A stretch of 64,000 bases of DNA, taken from contig CM055095.1 in assembly GCA_029204225.1 (NCBI GenBank), positions 54,833,612 through 54,897,611 of the forward strand, read 5' to 3'. Numbering within the stretch: position 1 is the stretch's first letter; every line of letters begins with the position of its first letter. Below are positions 47,599-60,614 of the stretch, one piece after another. Below the pieces are notes generated by a model. It made no database searches. It was given only the letters and a program-made list of their open reading frames with translations, and was not told where the DNA came from. A program made the translations under genes and the position numbers. Origin of the DNA: Diphasiastrum complanatum. Lineage: Eukaryota > Streptophyta > Lycopodiopsida > Lycopodiales > Lycopodiaceae.

Positions 47599-48987
47599 TG
47601 TCATGCCCATGCCTGGTCTTGGGTAGCGTGTCCACACTAAGGACCGGTACCAACAATCCGTAAGTTAATTGTGACTATAAGGGAATTGGGGCCCTTATGT
47701 GTACATGGTCATAATTAATGGTTGTAGGCCTAAACACTTGATGGTGGATTTGTATGGGTCTATCACTGAGTCATTGGGGAACTGGATGACATGGCCTAGG
47801 TAGGCTGTAGAGGTGTCCAGTGAGGTGTCACAGTGCACTACTAGTGGTGCATGGACCTTGGAGGTCATACGTATACCTGCTGGGCTCTCACGAGTGTATG
47901 CTTGATAGCATGACCGGTGGCAAGATGCTGCTGGTATGATGCCTCATTCCCTGATTGTGATTGATCCATAGCTTGGGGGCTAGATCCGTTGGATCTAGAT
48001 TTGGTTGGGATGGTTTGTCCACCATTAGGTTCCCTTGTGTTGCTTGTGATTGGCATGCTTAGAATAGAATCCTTGGAATAGGACTTTATATTGGTATCAC
48101 AGCCAGGTTTTGATCCTGTTGCAGATGGAAAAGTGTCCCTAATGAAGTAAATGGCAACACAAGTGAATTGAAAACTAGAAATTTACTTCCTGAAAACCAA
48201 TATGAAGTGTCTAAAAATCAGACCAATTGAATACCAGGTAGAACACATACCACACAACCGATTACACTTCAAACAAGGAAATCTACCGCGACTACACTCT
48301 TATGATATGGTATGGTCTCTGGAATCTAGAGAGTTGGAATTTGTGAATCATAACTCAGATTCTAGGGAATAACTAATCCATAGGAGAGGACTGTGTTCAT
48401 GGTAAATCACCTTAGAAGAATAAACAAAATAGTGGAATTTTGGTAATGACTGGCCATCTTACCAAATCGACTATGTTTATTTGGGTAAAAACTAGAGTAT
48501 CTGTTTTGGCTTTACGGATTACCAAAGTGGCATTATGAACATTTGCGATTCAAAGTTCGTTCGTCGCTTTTGGTCAGCCATATTTGCTAAACTAGAGATG
48601 ACTTTGAGATTAAAGTTATTCTGATCATTGGTAGTTACATTCTTTTTTTGAGTATAGGACAAGAATCCGATGAATAATGATTGACGAATCATAGTTTAGA
48701 TTCTTGTTATACTTGATCGTTTAAAAGAAGGATTACCCGCATGATCAGAAGATTGGATAGGATTTGTATTTGTATTTTGATAGCAATATCCTCAGAGAGG
48801 GAGGTATCCTTGATGGAGATTGATTTATAGTGAGCATTTGGCTACCGGTTATAGCCTTATGTGCGGATTTGAACCTATATCACCCATCATGGTTGAGACT
48901 TGGTCGATCAAGTTTCAGGAAGTCGCGGATTTCCTACATGATATGTAGGAAATACTACAGATTGCACGTGAAAATGTCCAGTGTGCC
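47599..48987 (+). mobile_element. Chromovirus remnant in unit 3
   Basis: LTR starts TGTCATGCCCATGCC at 47,599, and the primer site TGGTATCACAGCC is at 48,092. Leader and integrase fragment are as in unit 2, with the same deletion breakpoint after ARENVQC (48,987). It is flanked on the left by the sequence that flanks copy A's LTR, confirming a shared ancestral insertion. Confidence 0.78.
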
Positions 48988-49684
48988 ATTCTTCCAGCAT
49001 TGCCTGTGTTGTATAAGCTTGTTCGGTTGTGACATTGTTTGTGATCAATTCACATTGGTCTGTGTAGGTCCTGCATTCCGCATCATCATCATTCATTCAC
49101 ACATTGGAGTCAAGGGTGTTGGCTCAATTGGTTATCTTGACATCCAAAGTTTCTTTGGTCTCAAGTTCGAGACTTCCCTTGAAAACCAAGAAGCATTCAC
49201 ACATTGATACACTATTTGCATTGTGAGAAGTACGACCAATGTATTTTCTAGAAGAGAGATTTTTCTATGATATTAAAGTAGAGGATATTATTGCATCTGA
49301 TGGTATTTATCAGTATTTGGCGACGGGAATTCGTATATTGATGACCATACATGATTGGTACATTTGTGCTGCGTACAATTGTAAGTGTAAGAAAGATGAC
49401 ATTTCATTGATGATCGCTGAAGTGTGAGCTAATGGGGGTGTGTGCAGCTATAGTGGATTGGTTGCTCGATAGTGTAATTGAATATCTCGAGCCTCCTTTT
49501 GCATGAAACAACGTTCACGGTTTATTCTGTAAAGATATAAACAACATCTACAAATGTTTAGAGTATAAACGTATAGAACATCAGCAAGTACATATATTAG
49601 TAAGTACAAGCTACCCACCTGTTTCTTGTTTTGTTTTCACTGTTGCTATGTGAATCTTGTGTCACTAATCACATCAGACTATTG

Positions 49685-50330
49685 CTATCTTATTACGTAG
49701 GCTCCATTAAGCAAGTACTGAATCAGGAAACCATTGGGATCTTCTGGCCCCTGGGGATCATAATACATATATGCCCCACTTTAGCTTTGGAAAAATGCTA
49801 TTTAGCTAACACACACAGAACGCCAGCAGTTATAAATACTTGAAACTCATTTTTCTGGGGGTTTTTGTTGCTATCACTTTCATCATACTATTACTGCCTG
49901 GTTTTTTTGTTACGTGTTGACCAGATATATAAGGATCTGATATTGTTGGGGACATATTCACAACTTTAACTCCAGATGTCAAATGTGCACCTCGTTCTTT
50001 GAGCCACTTCACTTTCTCTGCATCGTGAACACTTTCAAGCTGCGACAACATATCTTTTGCGTTGTCCGTCTTCAGAATCCATGCACCCTTGGAGAAGTCC
50101 TTCGTATAGATGATACCATTGGGAGCGACGGTGGAAGCGCAACGCGTGGCTTTGTTTTCATTTTGAGAGATAAATGATGATGATGTTGTTGTCGTTGCAT
50201 CAGTCCAGCCGCAATGGTTATTCCAAACAGCGCCACTAAACGAACCACCAATATGACACCAGCCGCTGGGCCCATTTCCGCTCCCCACTTGTGTAGTGCA
50301 TCCACCATCACGAAAAACAAAGCCCGTCTG
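49685..50330 (-). pseudogene. Secreted cysteine-rich protein, unit 3 copy (5'-truncated)
   Basis: The coding frame runs from about QTGFVFRDGGCTTQVGSGNG through the same exon as unit 2, with one substitution (VNWLKER to VKWLKER). A 3-base loss changes the donor from GTGAGT to GTGATA near 49,875, which should impair splicing. The last exon (stop at 49,685) is intact. Signal peptide and promoter are missing. Confidence 0.7.
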
Positions 50331-50990
50331 GAGATCCATGTATCTTTTGGATTAGAGAATATACTTGCGGCATTTTGACTATACTTGAACATCTCGTTCA
50401 TGCCGGGGTACAATGCTGTAGCGCAGGCATCCCAAAGGGAGCCGGGAACCACGACTTAGCTTCCCAGCCTTCAACTCTTGCCATCCAAACCCACTTGACA
50501 TACAAGCAGCCAACTCGCCAATGACGATCAGACTTAACCAACTTGAAGTTCCGAAAACCAACATTGAGATCCAACCTGGCGCCATGCCAGATCGGGGGTC
50601 CCGATGTGAGTGACTTCCCTCCAAGCAAGCCGCCCGACATACATCAAACTTAACCAACTCGAAGCTTCGTTACAAACGAGTAACATCCATTCCAAGCAAG
50701 CGGTCTGACTTACATCAGACTTAACCAACTGAAAGCTTCGTCACGAGCGCTGGAAGCCAACCTGGCGCCACGCCAGACTGGTCAGCCATAAACAGGTAAC
50801 ATCCACCCAAGCAAGCCATCCAACTCAGCCGACAGGTTAGAGCTTGTTCCCCAAGAGGTTAACCCATTCACGTTCATGCAAGGAACACTCAGAACCACAA
50901 GCCGATGGCGCCGGAAGTAAAGCTTGTAAAGGTAGCTTTACAACAAATGCATAGTGGTATTCTTTGTGTATCACTCAAGGGGCATGAGGG
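50331..50990. repeat. Block of dispersed internal repeats, less AT-rich than its neighbours
   Basis: The word agacttaaccaact followed by gaagcttcg-like sequence occurs near 50,527, 50,647 and 50,717; ccaacctggcgcca near 50,571 and 50,757; and ccaagcaagc near 50,611, 50,691 and 50,799. The modules overlap in the same order but at unequal spacing. No convincing coding frame. Confidence 0.55.
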
Positions 50991-51149
50991 ATTTCAATGG
51001 TTAGAAGTAATTGGTTGTGCATGTGATCCTATATTTGGATATAGGATGGCCAAATAGTCTTTTTGATTTGTTGAACAAAACAGATCTAGATGCAAAGGAT
51101 TCTTGGAGGATAAGCTGGTATGGGACATCAGTGATTCTAAAGGAGATTT

Positions 51150-54017
51150 CTTGGGTAGTGGCCGAGAGGAAAAATAGAAGTCTATGTGAGTGTGCAAAGT
51201 CTTTAAGACTTGATGTATCACTTCCCATCTCATTTTGGGGAGAAGCTATAACATGTGCTAATTATTTGTGTAATAGACTTCCTAGTAGATGGGATCTCAC
51301 CTTATCAAGCCTTGTTTGATAAGAAACCCAATGTAAAAGATTTTAAGATGTTTGGATGTATTTGTTTTGTTCACATTCCTTTGGAGACTAGAAGGAAAGA
51401 AGATGCTAGCTCCTTCAAAGGGATCTTTGTTGGCTATGGAAAAAATAGCAAGGGATATAGGATATATGATCCTATATCCACGAAAGTAAAGGTAAGCAAG
51501 GATGTACTTTTTGATGAGTCACAATTTGCTAGGAACTTGTCAAATGGATCTAACCCATTGTGCATTGAAGATCTTGACAAATCTCAGGAGGATCTTGACA
51601 AACCCAAGGAGAATCATGACAAACTCGAGGAAGGAGACATGGATCCGAGTCAAAAGGGGCTGAGAAGATCATCAAGGAGCAAGGCCGAGCCCTCAAGGCT
51701 CACCTATGTGGACAAAGGAAAGCAAAAGGAAAACTCTACACCTACTACCTCTTACTCATTCTTAGCTACATTGCTTGAAGAACCATCATCTTTTGAAGAA
51801 GCATATAAATCTAAAGTTTGGAGAGATGCAATGCAAGTAGAGTATGATGCATTAGAAGAAAATCATACTTGGAATCTTGTAAATCTTCCAAGAGGGAAGA
51901 AACCACTTGCATGTAAGTGGATTTATAGAATAAAGTACAATGAAGATGGATCTATTAGTAAGTACAAAGCTAGGCTTGTTGCTAAGGTATTTCTTCAAAT
52001 AAAAGGATTGGATTATGAAGAAACATTTTCACCTGTAGCTAAGCTTGTAACTATTAGATTAATCATTTGCATTGCTACTTTGTTCAAGTGGGATCTCTAC
52101 CAAATGGATGTGACAAACGCCTTCTTGAATGGCTTCTTAGAAGAGGAAATCTACATGATGCAACCCGAGGGCTTCATCAAGGTTGGTGAGGAGCAAACGG
52201 TGTGCTACTTAAGGAAGAGCCTATATGGCTTGAAGCAAGCACCTAGAGCTTGGTACTCTAGGTTGCATGATTTTCTCTATTCCCTTGGCTTTGTACTAAG
52301 TGCTTATGAACCTTCTTTATATTTCAAATGTAATGAAAGAAAGATCATCATTTTGGTGCTTTATGTTGATGACATCATTATGACAGGAAATGATGATGAT
52401 GGCATAGGCAAAGTAAAAGTTGATTTATCTAGTGAGTTCAAGATGGTAGATCTAGGCTTCCTAGAGTTTATACTTGAAATAGAAGTGTCTAGAAGTAGCA
52501 ATTGTACTTTCACAAGTCAATCTAAGTATGCTACTTCCATTCTTGAAAGATTTGGTATGAACGATTATAAGGGGATTGACACCCCTATGGAGCATGTTGT
52601 GAAAGCAACTAATGAAGGTGATGAAGCATCCTTTGAGGACATCACCCTCTTTAGGAAGCTTATAGGCTCTCTAATCTATTTGACCATCACTAGACCTGAC
52701 TTAAGTTTTTGTGTAAGCAAGTTGAGTCAAAGTATGCAAGCTCCTTTAGTTCATCATTGGAAAAGTGCCAAGAGAGTACTTAGATATGTTTTTAGTACAA
52801 GATTTTTTGGCATACTTTATGAAGGATCTAACTTGTACTTGAGAGCCTACTCGGATTCAAATTTTACAGGTGACGAGATGGATAGGAAGTCCATTAGTGC
52901 ATTTGCAACATTTCTTTGTGGAGGAGCAATATCTTTGCTTTCCAAAAATCAAGATACAATCTCACTATCTTCTTGTGAAGCCGAGTACAAGGCATTGACT
53001 TCAACAACCAAAGATCTCCTATGGATAAGAAGACTCTTGATAGAACTACATGTGCTAGTGGCCGAGGAGATCCCAAACTATTTGTGAAAGATTCAACTAG
53101 TTTCATCACATTTTGCAATATTTCCATATTTGACATATTGAGGCCAAAACTTGTTTTAGACTTAGAGGTTGACTTTTCAAAGTTCATTAGTCCAAATTTC
53201 ATTTGAATAAACACTTTTTGAAAGTGTTGGAAAGTTAGAATGCGAGTTTGAGTAGATTCAATTTGAATAGTTGGGTACATTGAATCTAGACCCATAATTA
53301 GTAGGGTTAGCATTTTGCATAGCCTTTAGTCAATAAGAAATGCTTTATTGGAACAACTTTTTACAATTCCTGCAGTCCTTAGACCTGTTATAAAAGGATG
53401 TAACTCATGGAGAGAGTGATCTTCTCTCTTCTCTATTTCATTTCATGCTTATACATGGTTCTTTTGGGTTCTACTATCCATTGGTGCACTATCTTGGTGA
53501 TTGCTTGCAATTCTATTTGTAGAATGATCTATATTTGCTATTTTTGAATCCACACGTGTGAAATACAGTAGCTTGCTGGTTTTTTATGGACAACAATAGT
53601 ACATAATCATTTCATCCAAGTTTGATCAAGTTTTATTAGTGTTTGCATCTCAAATTGTGTGTAGATGCTGATTTTTTCTACATTGGTGAGATTGGTAGTG
53701 TATTTCTCTTTCTAAGCAAAGATCATTCAAGTAGATTGGATCTTAATGATCTGAAATCTTTTACACTATTTTGTGACAATCAAGCTTCTCAACAAATTGT
53801 TTCAAATCCTATCTTCCATGCTAGAACAAAACATATTGAGATAGCTCACCACTTTGTGAGGGAGAAAGTACAATCCAAGGAGGTGCAACTACATCATGTA
53901 CCATCATCCAAATGCAAAGCTGATATCTTAACCAAGCCATTGTCCAAAGATCCATTTTTTAAGTTAAGATATGCTTTTGGAAATGTAGATAGATGTACAA
54001 TAGATTTGCCAAGTTAG
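51150..54017 (+). mobile_element. Copia-3: integrase tail to RNase H, split by a solo LTR
   Basis: Starts inside the integrase (VVAERKNRSLCECAKSLRLD, SFWGEAITCANYLCNRLPS), with one frameshift at about 51,290. An unbroken frame of about 600 codons then follows with FGCICFVHIPLETRRKEDA, reverse transcriptase ACKWIYRIKYNEDGSISKYK, YQMDVTNAFLNGFLEEEIYM, LYGLKQAPRAWYSRLHDF and catalytic YVDDIIMTG, and RNase H AYSDSNFTGDEMDRKS and SSCEAEYKALTSTTKDLLW. It is cut at 53,082 by an inserted LTR and resumes at 53,766 with FCDNQASQQIVSNPIF, AHHFVREKVQSKEVQLHHVP and ILTKPLSKDPFFKLR to a stop at 54,017. The long open frame makes this the youngest-looking copia here, but the 5' half is missing. Confidence 0.92.
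53083..53765 (+). mobile_element. Solo LTR with 5-bp target duplication
   Basis: Starts TGTGAAAGATTCAAC and ends AATCTTTTACA, flanked by CTATT at 53,078-53,082 and 53,766-53,770. It aligns with the LTRs at 23,316 and 27,687. No internal region is present, so it arose by recombination between LTRs after insertion into Copia-3. CACACGTGTG is intact at 53,551-53,560. Confidence 0.95.
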
Positions 54018-54029
54018 AAGTGAGGAGGA

Positions 54030-54884
54030 GTGTTGAAAATCGTCACTTCTCACTTGACATTGGTTTGTGTAAATATTGATCAAACATTAGAATAATGTGA
54101 TGATCTGATTTCACACGTGTGGAGCCTGTTCCCATGTGTGAAAGGATGTACTTTTCATGCTTGTATATATCTAAATTGATTTCGTATCAATCTAGTTAGT
54201 GTGAACATGATATGGCTAGTTTTTAGTCAAGCTGACGAGTCACCTAGAAATTAGGTTTTTCTTGCATGTGCATGAGTAAATGCTCCCACATGGCAAGTGG
54301 ATGTTCACACGTGTGTATAGAGTACTAGAAGATAAGAGTTGACCATTTTTCTTAGATCCTATTTTGTAGGGAATATTTCTATATTCTAGAAGACTAGCTT
54401 TTTGGATTTTAGTCATATTCTAGAAGGTCAACTATTGGATAAGGATCAAGGATGAATCAAATGGATAGGTCTGAGTGATGTGGCACTCTTCACACATGTG
54501 AAGACCTGCTGGACTGTACCCGAATCGTGAATGTACTTGATCCATGAAAGGATCATCATTTTGCTAAGAAGATTGATGAGACTTTTGCATTCTACACTTT
54601 TGTGAGATTCTAGTCATTTATTTTGTGATTTCTATGAATGATTGCTATCTAGGATGATTGTACTTGTTGTTTCAGGTGCAGGCCATACTGTGGATAGTAC
54701 TCCACACGTGTGAGGCCGTTCTCACTAATTAATGATGTGTTGATCCATTGCTCTTGCTTAAATCTAAGTGTAGTGAATCTAGATCAAGATCTAATGTGTA
54801 GAACTTGATAGATCCATTGATTAAGCAACCAATAACTCTCTATGATTGTAAAGTACAATCATTATTGTCCTAAAAATTGTAAAA
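54030..54884 (+). repeat. Copia-3 3' LTR with repeated CACACGTGTG
   Basis: Follows the purine run gtgaggaggag and starts TGTTGAAAATCG. CACACGTGTG occurs at 54,112, 54,306 and 54,703, with a one-base variant CACACATGTG at 54,491. Homology boundaries cannot be fixed because the 5' LTR is absent and element X copy 3 begins at about 54,885. Confidence 0.7.
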
Positions 54885-55317
54885 TTTATCACTCTTTGCA
54901 TTTTAAGCAAAGAGCTTGATGAATTTTTGAATATAATCGATTTTGATGCTGATGATCTTCTCCTTGGTGTTGATGATGTACATAATGATAATTTTTATTC
55001 AGGGAAAGATTGCTTGAAAATGGCTGTGGAGGAAATGCACAACAAAGAAGATGATCTACCTTTTAAGGAGGAGTTTCTCAGAATCCAAAGTCAACTTGGT
55101 TTTCCACAACCAACTGTCTATTCACCAACAATATTGACATCGAAAGGTGGACATAATATTGATTGAAAGACAGTAATAAGAGAAGACAAAGCCAAATGCG
55201 TAAGTTTTTTTTATCTTATCATGTACTAGTAGATTCGTTATGTCAGATTATATATTGGAGCTTACTTCTTTTTTTTTTTATTTCAGAAAATAATTTTTCT
55301 TGATGATTTTGCAATTC
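54885..55317 (+). pseudogene. Element X gene 1, copy 3 (central fragment)
   Basis: Matches copy 1 from about 1966 to 2393, including FSGKDCLKMAVEE-like and QLGFPQPTVYSPTILTSKGG segments. The intron with donor GTAAGT (near 55,200) and acceptor TTTCAG (55,283) are both intact in form. A stop before the intron breaks the frame. Homology ends at 'gattttgcaattcag', where minus-strand gene 2 sequence begins. Confidence 0.6.
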
Positions 55318-57303
55318 AGACATGTACAGATATGAACATTTCAAAGAGGAATCGGTAGTACATGTTTCCAATTAGGATCCTCTCGATCTCTTGATATTCA
55401 TGTACTCCTTGTCATGTGTTTTGTTGATTTCATACAGTACAAACAATGGTGTTTAGAGTTAGTGCCATGAGATACATTGAACATACATTTTGATGTCTTC
55501 AGATCTCCTGCTAAATGCCATTCAATGTTGAAAGTGCCAATTCTAGGAATATTGAGTGGAACTCCCTCCATGTGATTTTTTATGGCGGCAGGATATGACG
55601 TTCTATTAAATATCCATGAGAGAATGTCATGGTCTTCTTTCATCACCTATAAGAGAATACAAAAATGTGATTAGCCTCATAATATTAACACAGAGAAGAT
55701 TTCCCAAATGAAATCCATATTGAAATGATTATCCCTATTGATTATGCGAAGGAACTGCTATACCTGAAATGCTGCCAAACACCAGATATCATTTTCTGAT
55801 TGAACACTGAAATTGAGGCCTTCTGAGTCTTCTGAATTTGAAAGTGCTCCATTCATGATCGTGAGACTGACTCTTTCCATTTTTGTCCTTTTATAATTTC
55901 AGACTCATCTAACTTGAGAGCAACTATCAACTTGTTATTGACATTCTCATTTGTAATACCGTAAAAATTTATGATGAACAGTTAGTAACTGATTAATGTC
56001 AATAAATATTATATGCTAGACTTTCTCCTTTTGAGCAATACACTTCATTGATATGAGATGGATGACCAACTATTGTCTGCATACCTTGGTTTAACATGTC
56101 TCTTTGTTTTTAAAGATGAAATGGTCGTGGGATTGGAAACTTTTTAATACTTACCTGTGCAAATGCCTCCTTTATCATCTTAAACATTGTTGCATATGCT
56201 TCTCTACTAATGCTAGAAAAGTCACATGCCCCCTGAAGCAATGTAGTGTCTAATATTTTTCCAACTTCATTCATAATGGTATCAGTAACTGAAGCCTTAA
56301 TCTTTTTCATTTTGTTATTGTTTAACATTGATTTCATAGATTTAGAAGTCAAGATAGAGCCTAGTGAGTTTCCAATCGAAATCTTATCGCCAAATGGTCT
56401 TCAACAACCAATGTTGATCTGCATTGCAAACATAATGTTCATGAAAATGTCAGTACAAATTTTGACAATCATAGTATTCACAGTAGTATTATAAACAAAT
56501 GAAAAGAAAGTTGAAATGAATAAAGAATAAAACTAGTGATTATGGATGAATCAAAAAGTTCAAGCGATATTTTATACCAAATAAGCTATAACTTAGTTGA
56601 ATGCACAGATTCGTCTTTTTCTATGACCTCCTCTGGATGATAGATCACATATATCCTTGGTTACTAGTCTTTTCCTCTTGTTGCTTCTGACCTTTGTGTA
56701 AAGCACATCCATATTTTTAACAAGAGACAAATATGAGATACGCATGGATTGAAATGCAAATTTTATCTCATTATTACTAGTTGCATAATGATGCAAAGAA
56801 GATTTCAACCTTGCGATCTCCTTCTTGAGCATCTCATTTTCATCCAAACAAGTTTTCAACTTTGATTTTTCTTTGTACTCCTTTGATATTTTGCTTGATT
56901 TCTCTTCCAAATAATGTATTCTTTGCATTGAATGTGCATTCCCATAGAGCATCAAATTCTCACAATAACCCAAAAGGCCATTTTTGCCATGACACACATA
57001 GATTATTAACTGAATCACCGAATGAAAATCTGGATGTTGCAATAAACATGGATCAACATGATACAATGTTCCTGATGACCATAAAGCTACATGCTTTAGC
57101 TTTTTCTCTCTGTATCGGACCACATCAGAAGTTGTCAATTTGGGTTGCTTTGAATTTCTTGTCCCGAGCGGAGCATATTCTGGTGACAGATCCACATGAA
57201 GATGATAAAAAATAGTAACAAACAACACAATGGCAATAACAAAGCTGGACATGGTGCTAAACACTTTTTCGACCCTGTTGGAGATAGAGATGGCGCTAAA
57301 CAC
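55318..57303 (-). pseudogene. Element X gene 2, copy 3: N-terminal and middle part of a transposase-like protein
   Basis: Minus strand. A 236-codon frame (57,303-56,593) contains SPEYAPLGTRNSKQPKLTTS, a probable coiled coil (KTCLDENEMLKKEIARLKSS) and a basic end VRSNKRKRLVTK and GGHRKRRICAFN. After a probable intron, an 80-codon block follows (MKKIKASVTDTIMNEVGKIL), then an 82-codon block with FNIEWHLAGDLKTSKCMFN and HGTNSKHHCLYC. The last motif resembles the WxxxGDLK...NSxxxCxxC pattern of some large eukaryotic transposase-like proteins. A further IPL..VHICT-like segment follows at the end. The N-terminus carries a 45-bp tandem duplication (about 57,250-57,335). Order and strand match the C-terminal piece at 2876-3646, so the two fragments are probably parts of one gene. 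Confidence 0.45.
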
Positions 57304-57798
57304 TTGTTTGACCCTGGAGATAGAGATGGCGTAGACTTTGTTTCATAGATGTCACTCCTAATTCAAATTTTTGATGTTCCCAACTTTTGGGAGGGAATAT
57401 TTCATCATTTTGAAAATTATATTTTAACTATGGTTAAGCACCAGTGAAGTTTGATGTGACTAAACTAAGGTGCATTCTTTTACATGGAAAGTAGTGCGGA
57501 CAGATGCGTAAAGAAGCATAATCCTACATGTGGGTACCCAGTGCTCTAATGTATGAGATTATTGGTTATGCCTTGTTATTCTGAACTAGGCTAGAGTCAA
57601 TAACCCTGTGAGGACCTAGCCACACATCTAATGACATGTGGAGCTATTGCATGAGTTAGGAAGATTATTGGCATGATGTAGAACATGTTTAGGAATATTG
57701 TAGGCTTGCATAAACACATGGACAATTAATGTAGCAGCTATATCCTCATGTAGAAACTCACCCTACTACCATTCCCTATTGTGTGAATTGATACCAGT

Positions 57799-57931
<133 letters not shown>

Positions 57932-58666
57932 CTATCATGTGGCTTGGGATAATGCTATTAGAGATTGATCAGTAGCTTCTCAATGGTTGGGTGGTTTTGC
58001 TCCACTTTTATTCCTTCGTGTGTGTCTTTAGGCAGAATTTTGAAGTGCTTTTCCTTACAATATCTTTTTTCACGATTTGGTCTAGAGGACTGTCTACACA
58101 TACCAAATGTTCTTATAAGATACATCAATTTGCTCAAAAAACTACAATGTGCATTCAAGAAAAGTTGATGAAACTCTATAAATTTTAAAGTACAAGATGA
58201 TAATATGGATGATGATTTAGTAACCATGGTGTCCATATCTAACACAGAAATATGTAAATAAGTTAGTAAAGATAAATTGCATACATACATTTGAGAGTGT
58301 GAGATTAAGAGAAATTAGTCATTCATGGCTGTGTTTGACTAAAGGCCACCACTAAGTACATTTGTTGAGTTTTTGAAAACATCTATACAAAGGTGTTCAC
58401 AAGTGTGATAAAAATATAAAGAATTTTCATTCATGGATGTTGATGAGCACTCAAGATCTATGTTTGAATCTTGTACAGATAATATGAAAGTGATTTGTGT
58501 TTGGAATCAAGTTCATCTATAAATATAATAAATGGAATTCTTAAGAAGGTGCACAAGGACATATTTGCGATTGTGAAAGAGGAACGATAACTCCCAATTT
58601 GTCAAGATCCATATATTAACTAAAGAACCAATGTATTGATTTAACAGAAACATGCATATCGACATC

Positions 58667-58784
<118 letters not shown>

Positions 58785-59217
58785 TTTTCATTCATAATTT
58801 TTGTCATAAATTATTCATCAAAATTTGTATTTGAATTATAATCCTATCACACGTCATTTTCAATTTAAAGCATTTTCACTAATGTATGGGTTGAATCTGT
58901 GAAGAATTTCTCGTCTATGGATCTCAAAAAATAACCTTTGTCACAAAAATGATTTGTTAATATCTATTCTTGAACTTTAGGCATACTAGATGGCCACTTA
59001 AAGTTAAAGCCCACCACAAGAGTCTGTGTTGAATTCACGAGAGAGTTTTCCAGTTCATGGATTTTGACAAACAGCATTTTTCAAAAACTGTACTTGAACT
59101 CAAGAATGTTGGTAGGACATCCTCTTCAAGCTAGGGCCTATAGCAAATGTACGAGTAGATTTTTGATATTTTTGATAGAAAAACCTTTCAGTCATGGATT
59201 TTGATGAAGATGCTTGA

Positions 59218-59390
59218 TTGTTCTATATACTCACATGCTTGACACATCACATCTTGCTTAAAATTTTCTCAAAATCATTGACTCATATTTTTAATTGCTA
59301 TATGTATATATGAAGGCTATGCATGTGGTCCTACTAACTAGATCATGATACACACACACACACCTATGTATATATATATATCATGATCTA

Positions 59391-59444
<54 letters not shown>

Positions 59445-60100
59445 TGATCTAGTGTGTGTGTATATATATAGACAGAGCGAGAGGGGCGACCTTTCTGCCT
59501 CACTAGCCGACAGAAGGCCCACCAACCGAGTAGGTAATATATTTATGGAAATTATGATTTTTCTTGATTCTAACTAGTGCCGGTGTAGTGGTTGGTTTAA
59601 TAGAATCTTGCACTATATTTATGGAAATTATGACTTGTCTTGATTCTAACTAGTGCCGGTGTAGTGGTTGATTTAATAGCAACTTGCACGTCCCACCTTC
59701 ATTTCATATTTGTTTTTAGTAATGGAGCATATTCTCAAATAACTATAAGGCACATCATGTGATCGACTCTCTTGTTGTCTATTATGAATGTTGGCATCCA
59801 TCAAAATTGCTATAAGCATATTAAGGCTGCCCATAAAAAGTCCATAATGGTGTGTGTTACCTCAAATTTTACATTAAAGGAGTCCACTATAAATTAATGT
59901 TTTTACATTATAGCAGTAGAAAAATGTGTATTTCATGTACTTTTAAAAATTCATCTCTCTCTAAGTATAATGAATCTAATCAAATATGTTCACATGCATA
60001 GCCTTCATATATAAAGATAGAGATTAAAAATATGAGTCAATGAATTTGAGAAAATTATAAACAAGATGTGACGTGTCAAGCATGTGGGTATATAGAACAA
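59218..60100. mobile_element. Foldback element with 110-bp inverted arms
   Basis: The left arm 59,218-59,328 (from ttgttctatatactcacatg to gaaggctatgcatgtg) is the imperfect reverse complement of 59,991-60,100. The interior holds (CA)n, (TA)n and (TG)n tracts around a short palindromic atcatgatctag, a tandem duplication of about 76 bp (units near 59,539 and 59,615, word ctagtgccggtgtagtggtt), and a 33-base match to the region just before the aspartic protease gene. No transposase frame, so it is non-autonomous. Confidence 0.8.
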
Positions 60101-60614
60101 AAGTATAATAATTTATAATATATGTGATACAAATAGTTATAATGCATTCCTTATTACTTTCTCCTTAACAAAAAACATCCTCTAGGACTATAGCAACATG
60201 GCCTTCAAAATCAAGTTTAAAAAAAATATGGATAGTATGTCATGATGACTAGGACTGATCCTTCTTCAAAGAAGGTAGCAAACACAAATTGTTATTATTA
60301 TAGTCATGTTAGTGAAAGTTACCTTACCAATATCATATGTCTTAAGCGCATCCTCCATGTTACTATTCCATATCTTGATAGAACTTCAATTTAGCTTTTT
60401 GCTAAATTCAATTTTATATCCTAATGACGGGAATTATTTGATCAATTATCCCATTTATAAATTTTACTAGACAAGCCTCCCTCTTCCAAAGTTGTGTACT
60501 TCTTTTGAGTTGGTGTTGCCTAAGTATTAGATTCCAAATCTCCAAGAAGGTTGGCCTTTTATATTGGTTTGATAGAATCTTGCACGTCCCACCTTCATTT
60601 TCTCGGCCCTTCAA
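60101..60614. other. Upstream region of the aspartic protease gene
   Basis: AT-rich. Just before the start codon, gatagaatcttgcacgtccc and the following cttcatttt recur at about 59,673 inside the foldback element. No clear TATA box is placed. Confidence 0.4.

Noticed and set aside
50072-50452. 126-codon frame crossing the unit 3 boundary
   Set aside because: It reads the cysteine-rich exon in the wrong frame and runs on into unrelated sequence.
52894-53313. Minus-strand frame opposite Copia-3 RNase H and the solo LTR
   Set aside because: Antisense shadow of a well-supported coding region.
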